Assembly: GCA_029239635.1 (NCBI GenBank)
Contig: JARBUN010000057.1
Coordinates: 1 to 34,574, forward strand
DNA from: Microbacterium sp.
Lineage (GTDB): Bacteria > Actinomycetota > Actinomycetes > Actinomycetales > Microbacteriaceae
Reading direction: 5' to 3'
DNA length: 34,574 bases
A program made the translations under genes and the position numbers. Shown one piece after another: positions 23,302 through 33,713 of the stretch. Every line of letters begins with the position of its first letter. Positions within the stretch are counted from its first letter, which is position 1. The notes beneath the pieces were generated by a model. The model was given only the letters and a program-made list of their open reading frames with translations. It made no database searches and was not told the DNA's origin.

Positions 23302-24491
23302 GCCGCTGCTCCCTCGGCCAGCTCGCGCTCGATCGCCGCGATGAGCTCGGTCTCGAGCTCCGGGATGCCGATGCGCTGCACGATCTCGCTCAGGAACCCG
23401 AGCACGACGAGGCGTCGCGCCTCTTCCTCGGCGATACCGCGAGCCTGCAGGTAGAACAGCTGCTCGTCGTCGAAACGGCCCGTGGCGCTCGCGTGTCCGG
23501 CGCCCTGGATGTCGCCCGTCTCGATCTCGAGGTTGGGGATCGAGTCCGCGCGGGCGCCGTCGGTGAGCACCAGGTTGCGGTTGGCCTCGTACGAGTCGGT
23601 GCCCGTGGCATCCGGTCCGATGAGCACGTCGCCGATCCACACGCTCCGCGCGCTCTCGCCCTGCAGTGCGCCCTTGTAGAGCACGTCGCCGACGGTGTGC
23701 GGACCCTTGTGGTGCAGGTACACCTGCGACTCGAGGTGCTGGCCGGCGTCCGAGAACGACAGGCCGTAGAGGCGTCCCTCGCTGCCCGCACCCGCGAGCT
23801 CGACCGAGGGGTTCACCCGGACCACACCGCCGCCGAAGCTCACCACGACGTGCGTGAGCTTCGCGTCGCGGTCGACGCGGGCCTGGTGCGACGCCGCGTG
23901 GATCGCGTCGTCGTTCCAGTTCTGCACCGACACGACGGTGAGCTCCGCCCCGTCGCGCACGATGATCTCGACGTTCTGCGCGTGGTTCGCGGTGCCCTCG
24001 TGCCGCAGCACGATGGTGCCGCGCGAGTGCGGCTGGGCCTCGATCACGACGTGGGCGTGCGCGAGGCCGCCCGTCCCCGTGAGGCGGACGACGATGGGCT
24101 CGTCGAGCTCGACCTCGGCGGGGATGCGCAGGAGCGGCGCCTCGGTCTCGTGCGTCCAGGCCAGGGCCGCGAGACGGTCCTCGGGACGGAAGTGCTCGCC
24201 GCGCGGGGCGTCACCCGCCGCGAGGCGCAGCTGCTCGACGCCGGCGGGAGCCTGCACGTCGACCTCGATGACGCCCGTGGGACCAGCCTCGTCGACGAAG
24301 AGCGGCGCGAGGCGGTCGACCGGGCTCAGCTTCCAGTTGACCTCACGACCGGTGGGGACACCGAAATCCGACGGGTCGAAGGACGTGGGCCGCTCCGACC
24401 GCGTCTGCACGGGAACGACGGATGCCACGAGAGCGGCAGGATCGATGTGACCCTCCGCGGCGGCTGCGGGGGTCTGGGTCGCAGTCGACAT
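23298..24491 (-). CDS. sufD: Fe-S cluster assembly protein SufD
   Basis: This 397-residue beta-helix scaffold subunit, partner of SufB and SufC, opens with an N-terminal SUF helical part (TSFDPSDFGVPTGREVNWKLSP). The core parallel beta-helix (about residues 110-340) includes VVSVQNWNDDAIH, THVVVSFGGGVVRVNPSVEL and YLHHKGPHTVGDVLYKG. The conserved C-terminal block is IPNLEIETGDIQGAGHASATGRFDDEQLFYLQARGI. The GHASA His corresponds to the histidine involved in cluster binding in studied SufD proteins. The length looks normal and no segment is missing. Its ATG directly abuts the sufB stop, and its stop overlaps the Rieske start. Confidence 0.95.
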   Translation of the reverse strand: MSTATQTPAAAAEGHIDPAALVASVVPVQTRSERPTSFDPSDFGVPTGREVNWKLSPVDRLAPLFVDEAGPTGVIEVDVQAPAGVEQLRLAAGDAPRGEHFRPEDRLAALAWTHETEAPLLRIPAEVELDEPIVVRLTGTGGLAHAHVVIEAQPHSRGTIVLRHEGTANHAQNVEIIVRDGAELTVVSVQNWNDDAIHAASHQARVDRDAKLTHVVVSFGGGVVRVNPSVELAGAGSEGRLYGLSFSDAGQHLESQVYLHHKGPHTVGDVLYKGALQGESARSVWIGDVLIGPDATGTDSYEANRNLVLTDGARADSIPNLEIETGDIQGAGHASATGRFDDEQLFYLQARGIAEEEARRLVVLGFLSEIVQRIGIPELETELIAAIERELAEGAAA

Positions 24492-25724
24492 TTAGCCTAC
24501 GGATCCTTCCATGCCCATCTCGATGAGCTTGTTGAGCTCGAGGGCGTATTCCATCGGGAGTTCGCGGGCGATCGGCTCGATGAAGCCGCGCACGATCATG
24601 GCCATGGCCTCGTCCTCGGGGAGGCCGCGCGACTGCAGGTAGAAGAGCTGCTCCTCGCTGACCTTCGACACCGTCGCCTCGTGGCCGAGCTGCACGTCGT
24701 CGACGCGGATGTCGATCGCGGGGTACGTGTCGGAGCGGGAGATCGTGTCGACGAGGAGGGCGTCGCAGCGCACGGTGTTCGCGGAGTGATGCGCGTTGGC
24801 ATCCACCCGCACTTCACCGCGGTATCCGGCGCGGCCGCCACCGCGGGCGATGGACTTCGAGACGATCGACGACTGGGTGTACGGCGCCATGTGGATCATC
24901 TTCGCGCCGGCGTCCTGGTGCTGACCGGGACCGGCGAAGGCCACCGAGAGCGTCTCGCCCTTGGCGTGCTCACCCATGAGGTAGATGGAGGGGTACTTCA
25001 TCGTCACCTTGGAGCCGATGTTGCCGTCGACCCATTCCATGGTCGCGCCCTCGTGAGCGACGGCACGCTTGGTGACGAGGTTGTAGACGTTGTTCGACCA
25101 GTTCTGGATCGTCGTGTAGCGCACGCGGGCGTTCTTCTTCACGATGATCTCGACCACGGCCGAGCAGACGGCGGTGTTCAGGGCCGCGAACTTGTTGTCC
25201 CCGGCCGGGATGACCGTGCCGAAGTACTCCTCGAAGAACTCGGGGTGCTCGCGCAACGCCGTGTCGGTGTCCATGAAGATGACACCCTGCTGCTCCAGAT
25301 CCTCGCGGATCTGGTGGTAGACCACCTCGGACTCGTACTGAGCCGCGACACCGGCGACGAGACGCTGACGCTCCGCCTCGGGGATGCCGAGCTTCTCGTA
25401 GGTGTTGCGGATCTCCTCCGGGAGGTCTTCCCAGCTCTGCGCCTGCTTCTCGGTCGAGCGCACGAAGTACTTGATGTTGTCGAAGTCGATCTCCGACAGG
25501 TCGGCGCCCCACGTGGGCATGGGCTTGCGGCCGAAGAGCTGGTAGCCCTTCAGGCGCGTCTTCAGCATCCACTCGGGCTCGGACTTGAGGGCGGAGATCC
25601 CGCGCACCACGTCCTCGTTGATGCCGCGCTGTGCGATCGCACCCGCGGCATCGGTGTCGTGCCAGCCGAACTCGTATTGCCCCAGGCTTTCGAGCTCTGG
25701 GCGGTCGATGAGGACATCGGACAT
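24492..25724 (-). CDS. sufB: Fe-S cluster assembly protein SufB, apparently with an internal in-frame deletion
   Basis: This 410-residue protein has the start and end of SufB. It opens [23 protein letters not shown], continues with [12 protein letters not shown] and [24 protein letters not shown], and ends with [30 protein letters not shown]. Actinobacterial SufB is usually about 470 residues. Here NTAV (near residue 186) passes straight to [23 protein letters not shown]. The block usually between them (SGGSFVYVPKGVHVE, the YFRIN...GQFERTLI strands and the YIEGCTAP Cys motif) is absent, roughly 60 residues by family memory. The loss is in frame. It removes a conserved Cys implicated in sulfur transfer, so function is doubtful. 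ATG 25724 follows AAGGAG by 10 bases. It is the first gene of the operon, and no sufR regulator precedes it. Confidence 0.88.
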   Translation of the reverse strand: MSDVLIDRPELESLGQYEFGWHDTDAAGAIAQRGINEDVVRGISALKSEPEWMLKTRLKGYQLFGRKPMPTWGADLSEIDFDNIKYFVRSTEKQAQSWEDLPEEIRNTYEKLGIPEAERQRLVAGVAAQYESEVVYHQIREDLEQQGVIFMDTDTALREHPEFFEEYFGTVIPAGDNKFAALNTAVCSAVVEIIVKKNARVRYTTIQNWSNNVYNLVTKRAVAHEGATMEWVDGNIGSKVTMKYPSIYLMGEHAKGETLSVAFAGPGQHQDAGAKMIHMAPYTQSSIVSKSIARGGGRAGYRGEVRVDANAHHSANTVRCDALLVDTISRSDTYPAIDIRVDDVQLGHEATVSKVSEEQLFYLQSRGLPEDEAMAMIVRGFIEPIARELPMEYALELNKLIEMGMEGSVG

Positions 25725-25840
25725 GGTGATCACTCTCCTTCTCGGGCCTCAACGGTGTCATCCGCTCCGACATTCCGGACTCCGGTCGAAGTCCCAGGAA
25801 GGTCGCTGGTGGGCCCGCTCGAAGGCGCTGGCTGCGCGCC

Positions 25841-25846
25841 TAGACT
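25841..25846 (+). promoter_or_regulatory. Possible -10 box (TAGACT) reading toward ctaA
   Basis: TAGACT is followed by seven bases and a GTG that opens a 4-codon ORF (GTG CCG AAC GCG TGA, 25854-25868). If used, the ctaA transcript would begin about 120 bases before its ATG. No clear -35 is present. Confidence 0.35.
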
Positions 25847-25889
25847 GTCTCTGGTGCCGAACGCGTGAGCGCTGCACCCGGACCCTTTG

Positions 25890-25895
25890 ATTCTA
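25890..25895 (-). promoter_or_regulatory. Possible -10 box (TAGAAT) of the SUF operon
   Basis: TAGAAT on the minus strand, preceded by TG one base upstream (extended -10 like), would start a leader of about 160 bases before sufB. It lies downstream of the ctaA-side box, so the two divergent transcripts would overlap. The same box occurs before ctaB. Confidence 0.35.
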
Positions 25896-25973
25896 CAGGC
25901 AAGACCCGCTCCTGGCACGGCAGTACCGCTGTCCCGAAGGCCCCGAGCGGCCCGCTGCCAGGAAGCCCGTCGC

Positions 25974-26963
25974 ATGTCCTCCGCTTCGACCCCGTCCCCA
26001 CCCTCCCGCTTGCGCGACCTGCTCGCGCGTCTGCGCGACCTGCTGCCGACCACCGTGACGCGTCGCACGCGCGTCCTGGCGTGGCTGGTCCTGATCAGCA
26101 ACATCGTGATCGTCGGCACGGGCGGGCTCGTCCGCCTGACCGGATCGGGCATGGGCTGCTCGACCTGGCCGTACTGCACGTCGGACTCCCTGGTCCCGAC
26201 GCAGGAGCTCGGCATCCACGGGGCCATCGAGTTCGGCAACCGCACCCTCACCGGCGTCCTGGTCGTCATCGCGCTCCTGGCCTTCCTCGCGGTGGTCCGC
26301 ACCGGTCGGCGCGACCTGCGCGCCCTGACCCTCGCGAACGGCATCGGCATCATCCTGCAAGCGGTGATCGGCGGCGTCGTCGTGTGGCTGCACCTTCCCC
26401 CGACCCTGGTGGGCATCCACTTCGTCATCTCGGCCGCGCTGGTCGCGAACGGCGCCGCACTCGTGGCCCGAGCCTCCTCCCCCGGCGGCCCCCGCGTGCG
26501 GGCCGTCACCCGCCCCTTCGCGGTCCTCTCGCACATCACGAGCGCTTTCGTCGCGCTGACGGTGCTGATCGGCATCCTGCTCACCGGTTCCGGTCCGCAC
26601 GCGGGCGACGATCAGGCCGCTCGCAACGGGCTCGACCCCGTCCTCTGGCAGCACGTCCACTCGTGGCCGGCGTACGCGACGTTCACGCTCACCGTGATCC
26701 TCGTCGTCGCGTCGTGGCGCACGCCCGCCGTGCTGCGTCTGCGCCTGTGGACCGGCCTCCTGCTCGGCATCGAGGTGGTGCAGATCGCCGTCGGCCTCTG
26801 GCAGGCACGGACCGGCCTGCCGATCGTCCTCGTCAACATCCACATGGTGCTCGCGGTGTCGCTCGTCGCCGCGATGACCGCCGTCATCATGCACCTGAAG
26901 GCGACCACCTCGGTGACGACGTCCGCGGCTGCGCCGAAAGAGCCCGCCTCCGCCCGCGGCTGA
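25974..26963 (+). CDS. ctaA: Heme A synthase
   Basis: This 329-residue polytopic membrane protein converts heme O to heme A for the aa3-type oxidase. It has about eight transmembrane helices. Conserved pieces are VRLTGSGMGCSTWPYCT (Cys pair loop), GIHGAIEFGNRTLTG, TLVGIHFVISAALV, LLTGSGPHAGDD, QHVHSWPAY and LVNIHMVLAVSLV. These contain the histidines that ligate heme in the two halves. ATG 25974 has AGGAA about 9 bases upstream, and the in-frame upstream sequence is not homologous. It is divergent from the SUF operon and near ctaB and tkt, a gene order widely conserved in actinobacteria. A hairpin follows 15 bases after the stop. Confidence 0.94.
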   Translation: MSSASTPSPPSRLRDLLARLRDLLPTTVTRRTRVLAWLVLISNIVIVGTGGLVRLTGSGMGCSTWPYCTSDSLVPTQELGIHGAIEFGNRTLTGVLVVIALLAFLAVVRTGRRDLRALTLANGIGIILQAVIGGVVVWLHLPPTLVGIHFVISAALVANGAALVARASSPGGPRVRAVTRPFAVLSHITSAFVALTVLIGILLTGSGPHAGDDQAARNGLDPVLWQHVHSWPAYATFTLTVILVVASWRTPAVLRLRLWTGLLLGIEVVQIAVGLWQARTGLPIVLVNIHMVLAVSLVAAMTAVIMHLKATTSVTTSAAAPKEPASARG

Positions 26964-26978
26964 TCCGCTCCCTCCGAA

Positions 26979-27014
26979 ACGACCGCCCCGGACGCCGTCC
27001 ACCGGGGCGGTCGT
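26979..27014. terminator. ctaA terminator hairpin
   Basis: ACGACCGCCCCGG and CCGGGGCGGTCGT form a perfect 13-bp stem with a 10-base loop just after the ctaA stop. Confidence 0.85.
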
Positions 27015-27203
27015 CGCGTTCCGGCCCGCGATCCCCGCCTCTTATACGCCCATAGGTGATTCATCGGCGACCCCTAGCCGATGCCCCGACGCATGCGACA
27101 CGGTGGAGTGTCCGGTGCACCCTGCGCCCGGATCCTCGGTGCCGCGGCACCGGAAACCGCATCCGCTCCTCCCCCGGGCGCGGAACGACAAGGAGTACAT
27201 CTC

Positions 27204-27701
27204 ATGCAGACCCGTCCCCGTCTGGTCACCAACGTCCCGTTCTGGGTCCTCGTGATCGCGTCGCTTGCCGCAGTGATCGGCGGACTCGTCCTCGTCCTGC
27301 GTCAGGTCGACGCGATCCAGGCCCTGGTCAACGACCCGAATGCCACGGTCGTCACCGTCTACGTCGCCCAGTCGTGGGTGTCGGTGGGTGCCGCCGTCCT
27401 CGCTGCGGGTGCGATCGGCCTCGCCTCTGCCCTGGCCGTCGCCACGGTCGTCTCGACCCGCACGAACCCCGATGTCGCGATCGAGACCATCGATTGGACC
27501 AGCGACGACGAATCGGCCGCCGAGCAGATCCCCGCCTTCGCCACGGGAACCGCCGCGACCGCGCCCGCCTCGACCACGCCCGCCCCGGAGACCGCCGCGC
27601 CGATCGCCGTCGAGGACGCCGACATCGAGACGCCCTCGACCGCCCCGGCTCCCGCGCAGGCCGCTCCCCAGAAGGACGACACCGACCCCGCCTCGCGCTG
27701 A
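27204..27701 (+). CDS. Small two-helix membrane protein, unknown function
   Basis: This 165-residue protein begins MQTRPRLVTNVPFWVL at ATG 27204, behind a good AAGGAG 8 bases upstream. It has two transmembrane stretches, FWVLVIASLAAVIGGLVLVL (about residues 13-33) and QSWVSVGAAVLAAGAIGLASALAVATVV (about residues 55-83). A long Ala/Pro/Thr/Asp-rich tail follows, probably cytoplasmic and unstructured. I recognise it only as a Microbacteriaceae-type hypothetical protein, sometimes annotated as a dinucleotide-utilizing enzyme without any supporting motif visible here. It has its own promoter region downstream of the ctaA hairpin and converges on ctaB with a 42-bp palindromic terminator between. 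Confidence 0.75.
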   Translation: MQTRPRLVTNVPFWVLVIASLAAVIGGLVLVLRQVDAIQALVNDPNATVVTVYVAQSWVSVGAAVLAAGAIGLASALAVATVVSTRTNPDVAIETIDWTSDDESAAEQIPAFATGTAATAPASTTPAPETAAPIAVEDADIETPSTAPAPAQAAPQKDDTDPASR

Positions 27702-27712
27702 GGTCCCGTCGA

Positions 27713-27754
27713 CGAGAAAGCGCCCGCCCCGAGCTCGGGGCGGGCGCTTTCTCG
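27713..27754. terminator. Bidirectional terminator, 42-bp perfect palindrome
   Basis: CGAGAAAGCGCCCGCCCCGA pairs perfectly with its complement around a central GAGCTC. AAAG/CTTT at the stem bases gives a U-rich tail on both strands. It lies between the small membrane protein gene (+) and ctaB (-). Confidence 0.9.
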
Positions 27755-27765
27755 ACGTCAGATCG

Positions 27766-28692
27766 TCAGAACGGCAGCAGGGGGTCGACAGCGATCGCGA
27801 CGAAGAGGAGCGTGAGGTACGTGATCGACGCGTGGAAGACCCGCATCGGACGGGGCTCCCCGCCGCGGACCGCCCGCGAATACAGGCGGTGCGACTCGTA
27901 GATGAACCACCCGCCGAAGACGAGGGCCGACACGGTGTAGACGAGCCCCATGGATGCCACCGGGATGAGCAGCAGCGAGCAGGCGACGGTGGCCCACGCG
28001 TACAGGATGACCTGAAGGCCGACCTGCGACCCGCTGCGGGTCGCGCCCAGCATGGGCACGTCGACCTCGTCGTACTGGTCGGCGTACTTCATCGACAGCG
28101 GCCAGTAGTGCGGCGGCGTCCAGAGGAAGACGAGAGCGAAGAGGATGAGCGGCGCCCAGGTGAGCGATCCGGTCACGGCCGACCAGCCGATGAGCACGGG
28201 GAAGCACCCGGCGATCCCGCCCCACACGATGTTCTGCTCGGTGCGGCGCTTGAGGATCATCGTGTAGATCACGACGTAGAAGAAGATCGCCGCGGCCGAG
28301 AGCCCGGCGGCGAGCGGGTTCGTGAAGACCCACAGCCACACGGTCGAGAAGACAGCGAGCGTCCACGCGAAGATGACGGCACCCCGCGGCGACACCTCTC
28401 CGGTGACCAGCGGACGGTTCTCCGTGCGCTGCATGTGCGCGTCGATGTCCCGGTCGAGGTACATGTTGAACGCCGCGGCGGACCCGGCGCTCAAGGAGCC
28501 GCCGATGACGGTGGCGAAGATCAGCCACAGGTTCGGCAGACCCCCCTGCGCCAGGATCATGACCGGCACCGTCGTCACGAGCAGCAGCTCGAGCACTCGA
28601 GGCTTGGTCAGGGCGACGTACGCCCGAACGGTTCGTCCGACGGAGCGGCGATCGGTCGTCGCAATGACGTGCGACGTCGTCGAGATGTCCAT
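27766..28692 (-). CDS. ctaB: Protoheme IX farnesyltransferase (heme O synthase)
   Basis: This 308-residue UbiA-family membrane prenyltransferase adds a farnesyl group to heme B. The first Asp-rich motif is [23 protein letters not shown], and the second region is [25 protein letters not shown]; both are diagnostic. Roughly nine transmembrane helices are visible, including [20 protein letters not shown] early on. ATG 28692 follows GGGGGACG. With ctaA and SURF1 it supplies heme A to cytochrome oxidase. It is divergent from tkt, an arrangement conserved widely in actinobacteria. The protein is complete. Confidence 0.95.
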   Translation of the reverse strand: MDISTTSHVIATTDRRSVGRTVRAYVALTKPRVLELLLVTTVPVMILAQGGLPNLWLIFATVIGGSLSAGSAAAFNMYLDRDIDAHMQRTENRPLVTGEVSPRGAVIFAWTLAVFSTVWLWVFTNPLAAGLSAAAIFFYVVIYTMILKRRTEQNIVWGGIAGCFPVLIGWSAVTGSLTWAPLILFALVFLWTPPHYWPLSMKYADQYDEVDVPMLGATRSGSQVGLQVILYAWATVACSLLLIPVASMGLVYTVSALVFGGWFIYESHRLYSRAVRGGEPRPMRVFHASITYLTLLFVAIAVDPLLPF

Positions 28693-28726
28693 CGTCCCCC
28701 GGGGTAGCGCGTATGAAACTTCAACG

Positions 28727-28732
28727 ATTCTA
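28727..28732 (-). promoter_or_regulatory. Probable -10 box of ctaB (TAGAAT)
   Basis: TAGAAT on the minus strand lies 35 bases upstream of the ctaB ATG, giving a leader of about 30 bases with a GGGGG ribosome site. Confidence 0.45.
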
Positions 28733-28804
28733 CGTCATGCCCACCACACGACCGGCCGCCTGTCGACCCCCGTCATGGACCGCAACGCTCACGGTCGATC
28801 TCGC

Positions 28805-28810
28805 TATGCT
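28805..28810 (+). promoter_or_regulatory. Possible -10 box of the tkt operon (TATGCT)
   Basis: TATGCT lies about 110 bases before the tkt start in the ctaB-tkt divergent region. No clear -35 was found, so this is tentative. Confidence 0.35.
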
Positions 28811-28920
28811 GGCCGTGAACGCGCGCCCCGCGCCGACACCCCACCCCTCTCCCACTCCTACGGTGGTGAGTGCGGCGTCGGATGTGATCCGGGCGCACAG
28901 TATCGAGAAAGGCGACCCTG

Positions 28921-30948
<2,028 letters not shown>

Positions 30949-30966
30949 TCCGAGGAGATTATTGAC

Positions 30967-32088
30967 ATGAGCACTCCCACCGAAGACCTCTCCGCCGCGG
31001 GCGTCAGCATCTGGCTCGACGACCTCTCCCGCCAGCGCATCCAGTCCGGCAACCTGGCCGAACTGATCCAGTCCCGCAACGTGGTGGGCGTCACCACGAA
31101 CCCGACGATCTTCGCCGGCGCGCTGTCGAAGGGCGAGGCGTACGAGGGCCAGGTCAAGGAGCTCGCGGCCGCCGACGCCAGCGTCGACGAGGCGATCTTC
31201 TCGATCACCACCGACGACGTGCGCGACGCGTGCGACATCTTCCTGCCGGTCTTCGAGGCCACGAACGGCGTCGACGGCCGCGTATCGATCGAGGTCTCCC
31301 CCGACCTCGCCCACGACACCGAGGGCACCATCGCCCAGGCGAAGGACCTGTCGGCCCGCGTCGACCGCAAGAACGTCCTCATCAAGATCCCCGCGACCAA
31401 GGCCGGACTGCCCGCCATCACCGAGGTCATCGGTGCGGGCATCTCGGTCAACGTCACGCTCATCTTCAGCCTCGAGAGATACGCCGAGGTCATCGACGCG
31501 TACCTCGAGGGTGTCGAGAAGGCGCAGGCCGCCGGCCACGACATCTCGACCCTGCAGTCGGTCGCGTCGTTCTTCGTGTCGCGCGTCGACACCGAGATCG
31601 ACAAGCGCCTCGCCGCGCTCGGCACCGACGAGGCCGCCGCGCTCAAGGGCAAGGCCGGCATCGCCAACGCCCGCCTCGCGTACGAGCTCTACGAGCAGAA
31701 GTTCGCCGAGCCCCGCGCCACGGCCCTGCTCGACGCCGGAGCCACGGTGCAGCGCCCGCTGTGGGCGTCGACGGGTGTCAAGGACCCGGCCCTGCCCGAC
31801 ACGCTGTACGTCACCGAGCTCGTCGCCCCGGGCACCGTCAACACGATGCCCGAGAAGACGCTCGAGGCGACCTTCGACCACGGCGTGATCACCGGCGACA
31901 CGGTCACCGGCGCCTACGCCGAGGCGCACGAGGTCTTCGACCGTCTCGCCGCCGCCGGCGTCGACGTCGCCGACGCGACGCAGACGCTCGAGGACGAGGG
32001 TGTCGAGAAGTTCATCGCCTCGTGGCACGAGCTGCAGGACACCGTGAAGACCGCCCTCGACGCCGGAAGCGCCCAGGCCGCGCAGTGA
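30967..32088 (+). CDS. tal: Transaldolase
   Basis: This 373-residue transaldolase of the long actinobacterial type transfers a dihydroxyacetone unit between sugar phosphates. Signature segments are [13 protein letters not shown] (near residue 43), [17 protein letters not shown], and the catalytic Lys in [39 protein letters not shown] and [15 protein letters not shown] follow. ATG 30967 lies 18 bases after tkt behind GAGGAG. Its stop overlaps the pgi start by four bases. It is complete, with no missing segment. Confidence 0.96.
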   Translation: MSTPTEDLSAAGVSIWLDDLSRQRIQSGNLAELIQSRNVVGVTTNPTIFAGALSKGEAYEGQVKELAAADASVDEAIFSITTDDVRDACDIFLPVFEATNGVDGRVSIEVSPDLAHDTEGTIAQAKDLSARVDRKNVLIKIPATKAGLPAITEVIGAGISVNVTLIFSLERYAEVIDAYLEGVEKAQAAGHDISTLQSVASFFVSRVDTEIDKRLAALGTDEAAALKGKAGIANARLAYELYEQKFAEPRATALLDAGATVQRPLWASTGVKDPALPDTLYVTELVAPGTVNTMPEKTLEATFDHGVITGDTVTGAYAEAHEVFDRLAAAGVDVADATQTLEDEGVEKFIASWHELQDTVKTALDAGSAQAAQ

Positions 32089-33710
32089 CGCTCGAGGTCA
32101 AGGTCACCGGCCACGTCAAGTCGGTCGTCGACGCCGAGCTCCCCGGCTTGGTCGGCTCGCTCGTGGCATCCGGCATCACCGCCGGAGACGCGAGCCTGTG
32201 GGGGCCGGCCGCCGAAGACGAGGCCTCTCGTCGGCTCGGGTGGGTGCAGGCGGTCTCCGTCTCGCGCCCCCTCGTGCCCGAGATCACCGCCCTGCGCGAC
32301 GAGTTCGTCGCGCAGGGCGTGACCCGCGTCGTCCTCGCCGGTATGGGCGGTTCCTCGCTCGCTCCGGAGGTCATCGCCCAGTCCGCGGGCGTTCCGCTGG
32401 TGATCCTCGACTCCACGGCCCCCGGTCAGGTGCTCGCCGCGATCGACGGCGACGCCGAGGCCGGCGGACTCGCCCAGACGCTCCTCGTGGTCTCGAGCAA
32501 GTCGGGTTCCACGATCGAGACCGACTCCGCCAAGCGCGCCTTCGAGGCCGCGTACCGCGATCTCGGCATCGATCCGACCGAGCGCATCGTCGTGGTCACC
32601 GACCCCGACTCCCCGCTCGAGCAGGCCGCGCGTGCCGACGGCTACCGCGTCTTCACCGCCGACCCCACCGTGGGCGGTCGGTACTCGGCGCTCACCGCCT
32701 TCGGTCTGGTTCCGACGGGCCTCGCGGGCGTCGACATCGAAGACCTCCTCAACGAGGCGGATGCCACCCTTCTCGAGGTCGCGATCGACTCCCCCGAGAA
32801 CCCGGCGCTCGTGCTGGCCGCCGCCATCGCGGGCGGCGGCGAGCACCGTCGCGACAAGCTCGGTCTCGTGATGGACGACGCGCACCTCCCGGGCCTTCCG
32901 GAGTGGATCGAGCAGCTCATCGCCGAATCCACCGGCAAGCAGGGAACCGGCATCCTGCCGGTCGTCCTTCTTCCCGTTTCCCCCGAGGTCGAATCCGTTC
33001 CCGGCGATCTGCAGATCGCCCGGTTCGTCGACGACGCCCACAAACTGCACCTGTTCGAGCACCACCACGGCGAGATCCTCGTCAGCGGGTCCTTGGGCGC
33101 GCAGTTCGTGGTCTGGGAGTACGCGACGGCCATCGCCGGTCGGATGCTGGGCATCGATCCGTTCGACCAGCCCGACGTCGAGTCCGCGAAGGCCGCCACC
33201 CGGGCGCTGCTCGACGCACGCCCCGAGCCCACCGCGCCGGCGTTCGTGGTCGACGGGGTCGAGGTGCGGGTGTCCGACCCCGCGCTGGCCGCCAGCGGCA
33301 CCGTCGCCGGCGTGCTCGAGGCCCTCTGGGCCACCGTTCCCGCCGACGGCTACGTCAGCATCCAGGCGTACGTGAACCGGCTGGACGTCCCTCAGCTCCC
33401 CGGACTGCGCGAGCTCGTCGCCGCGGATGCGGGGCGTCCCACCACCTTCGGATGGGGCCCGCGATTCCTGCACTCCACGGGGCAGTTCCACAAGGGAGGC
33501 CCGGCGACGGGCGTGTTCCTCCAGATCACCGAACGTACCGACGTCGACCTCGAGATCCCCGGTCGCCCGTTCACGTTCGGTCAACTCATCCAGGCGCAGG
33601 CCGCGGGAGACGCGAGCGTGCTGGCGGACGGCCACGGCCGTCCCGTCGTCACGTTGACGCTGACCGACCCGCAGGTCGACGTCCTCTCACTCTTCGAGGC
33701 GGCACAGTAG
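32085..33710 (+). CDS. pgi: Glucose-6-phosphate isomerase (actinobacterial operon type)
   Basis: This 541-residue protein has sugar-isomerase (SIS) domains: [18 protein letters not shown], then [20 protein letters not shown] with the phosphate-binding Ser/Thr loop, [14 protein letters not shown], and a C-terminal half including [22 protein letters not shown]. It is the divergent form found between tal and zwf in actinobacteria rather than the classical E. coli-type Pgi, and it has been annotated there as glucose-6-phosphate isomerase. Isomerase activity is therefore family-based. GTG 32085 overlaps the tal stop (GTGA). Extending the frame further upstream would run antiparallel to tal homology and is rejected. 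Confidence 0.88.
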   Translation: MTLEVKVTGHVKSVVDAELPGLVGSLVASGITAGDASLWGPAAEDEASRRLGWVQAVSVSRPLVPEITALRDEFVAQGVTRVVLAGMGGSSLAPEVIAQSAGVPLVILDSTAPGQVLAAIDGDAEAGGLAQTLLVVSSKSGSTIETDSAKRAFEAAYRDLGIDPTERIVVVTDPDSPLEQAARADGYRVFTADPTVGGRYSALTAFGLVPTGLAGVDIEDLLNEADATLLEVAIDSPENPALVLAAAIAGGGEHRRDKLGLVMDDAHLPGLPEWIEQLIAESTGKQGTGILPVVLLPVSPEVESVPGDLQIARFVDDAHKLHLFEHHHGEILVSGSLGAQFVVWEYATAIAGRMLGIDPFDQPDVESAKAATRALLDARPEPTAPAFVVDGVEVRVSDPALAASGTVAGVLEALWATVPADGYVSIQAYVNRLDVPQLPGLRELVAADAGRPTTFGWGPRFLHSTGQFHKGGPATGVFLQITERTDVDLEIPGRPFTFGQLIQAQAAGDASVLADGHGRPVVTLTLTDPQVDVLSLFEAAQ

Positions 33711-33713
33711 AGC

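Noticed and set aside
23493..25868. Long plus-strand open frame opposite sufD and sufB
   Set aside because: It is antisense to conserved SUF genes and has shadow-frame composition. It is not an embedded gene.
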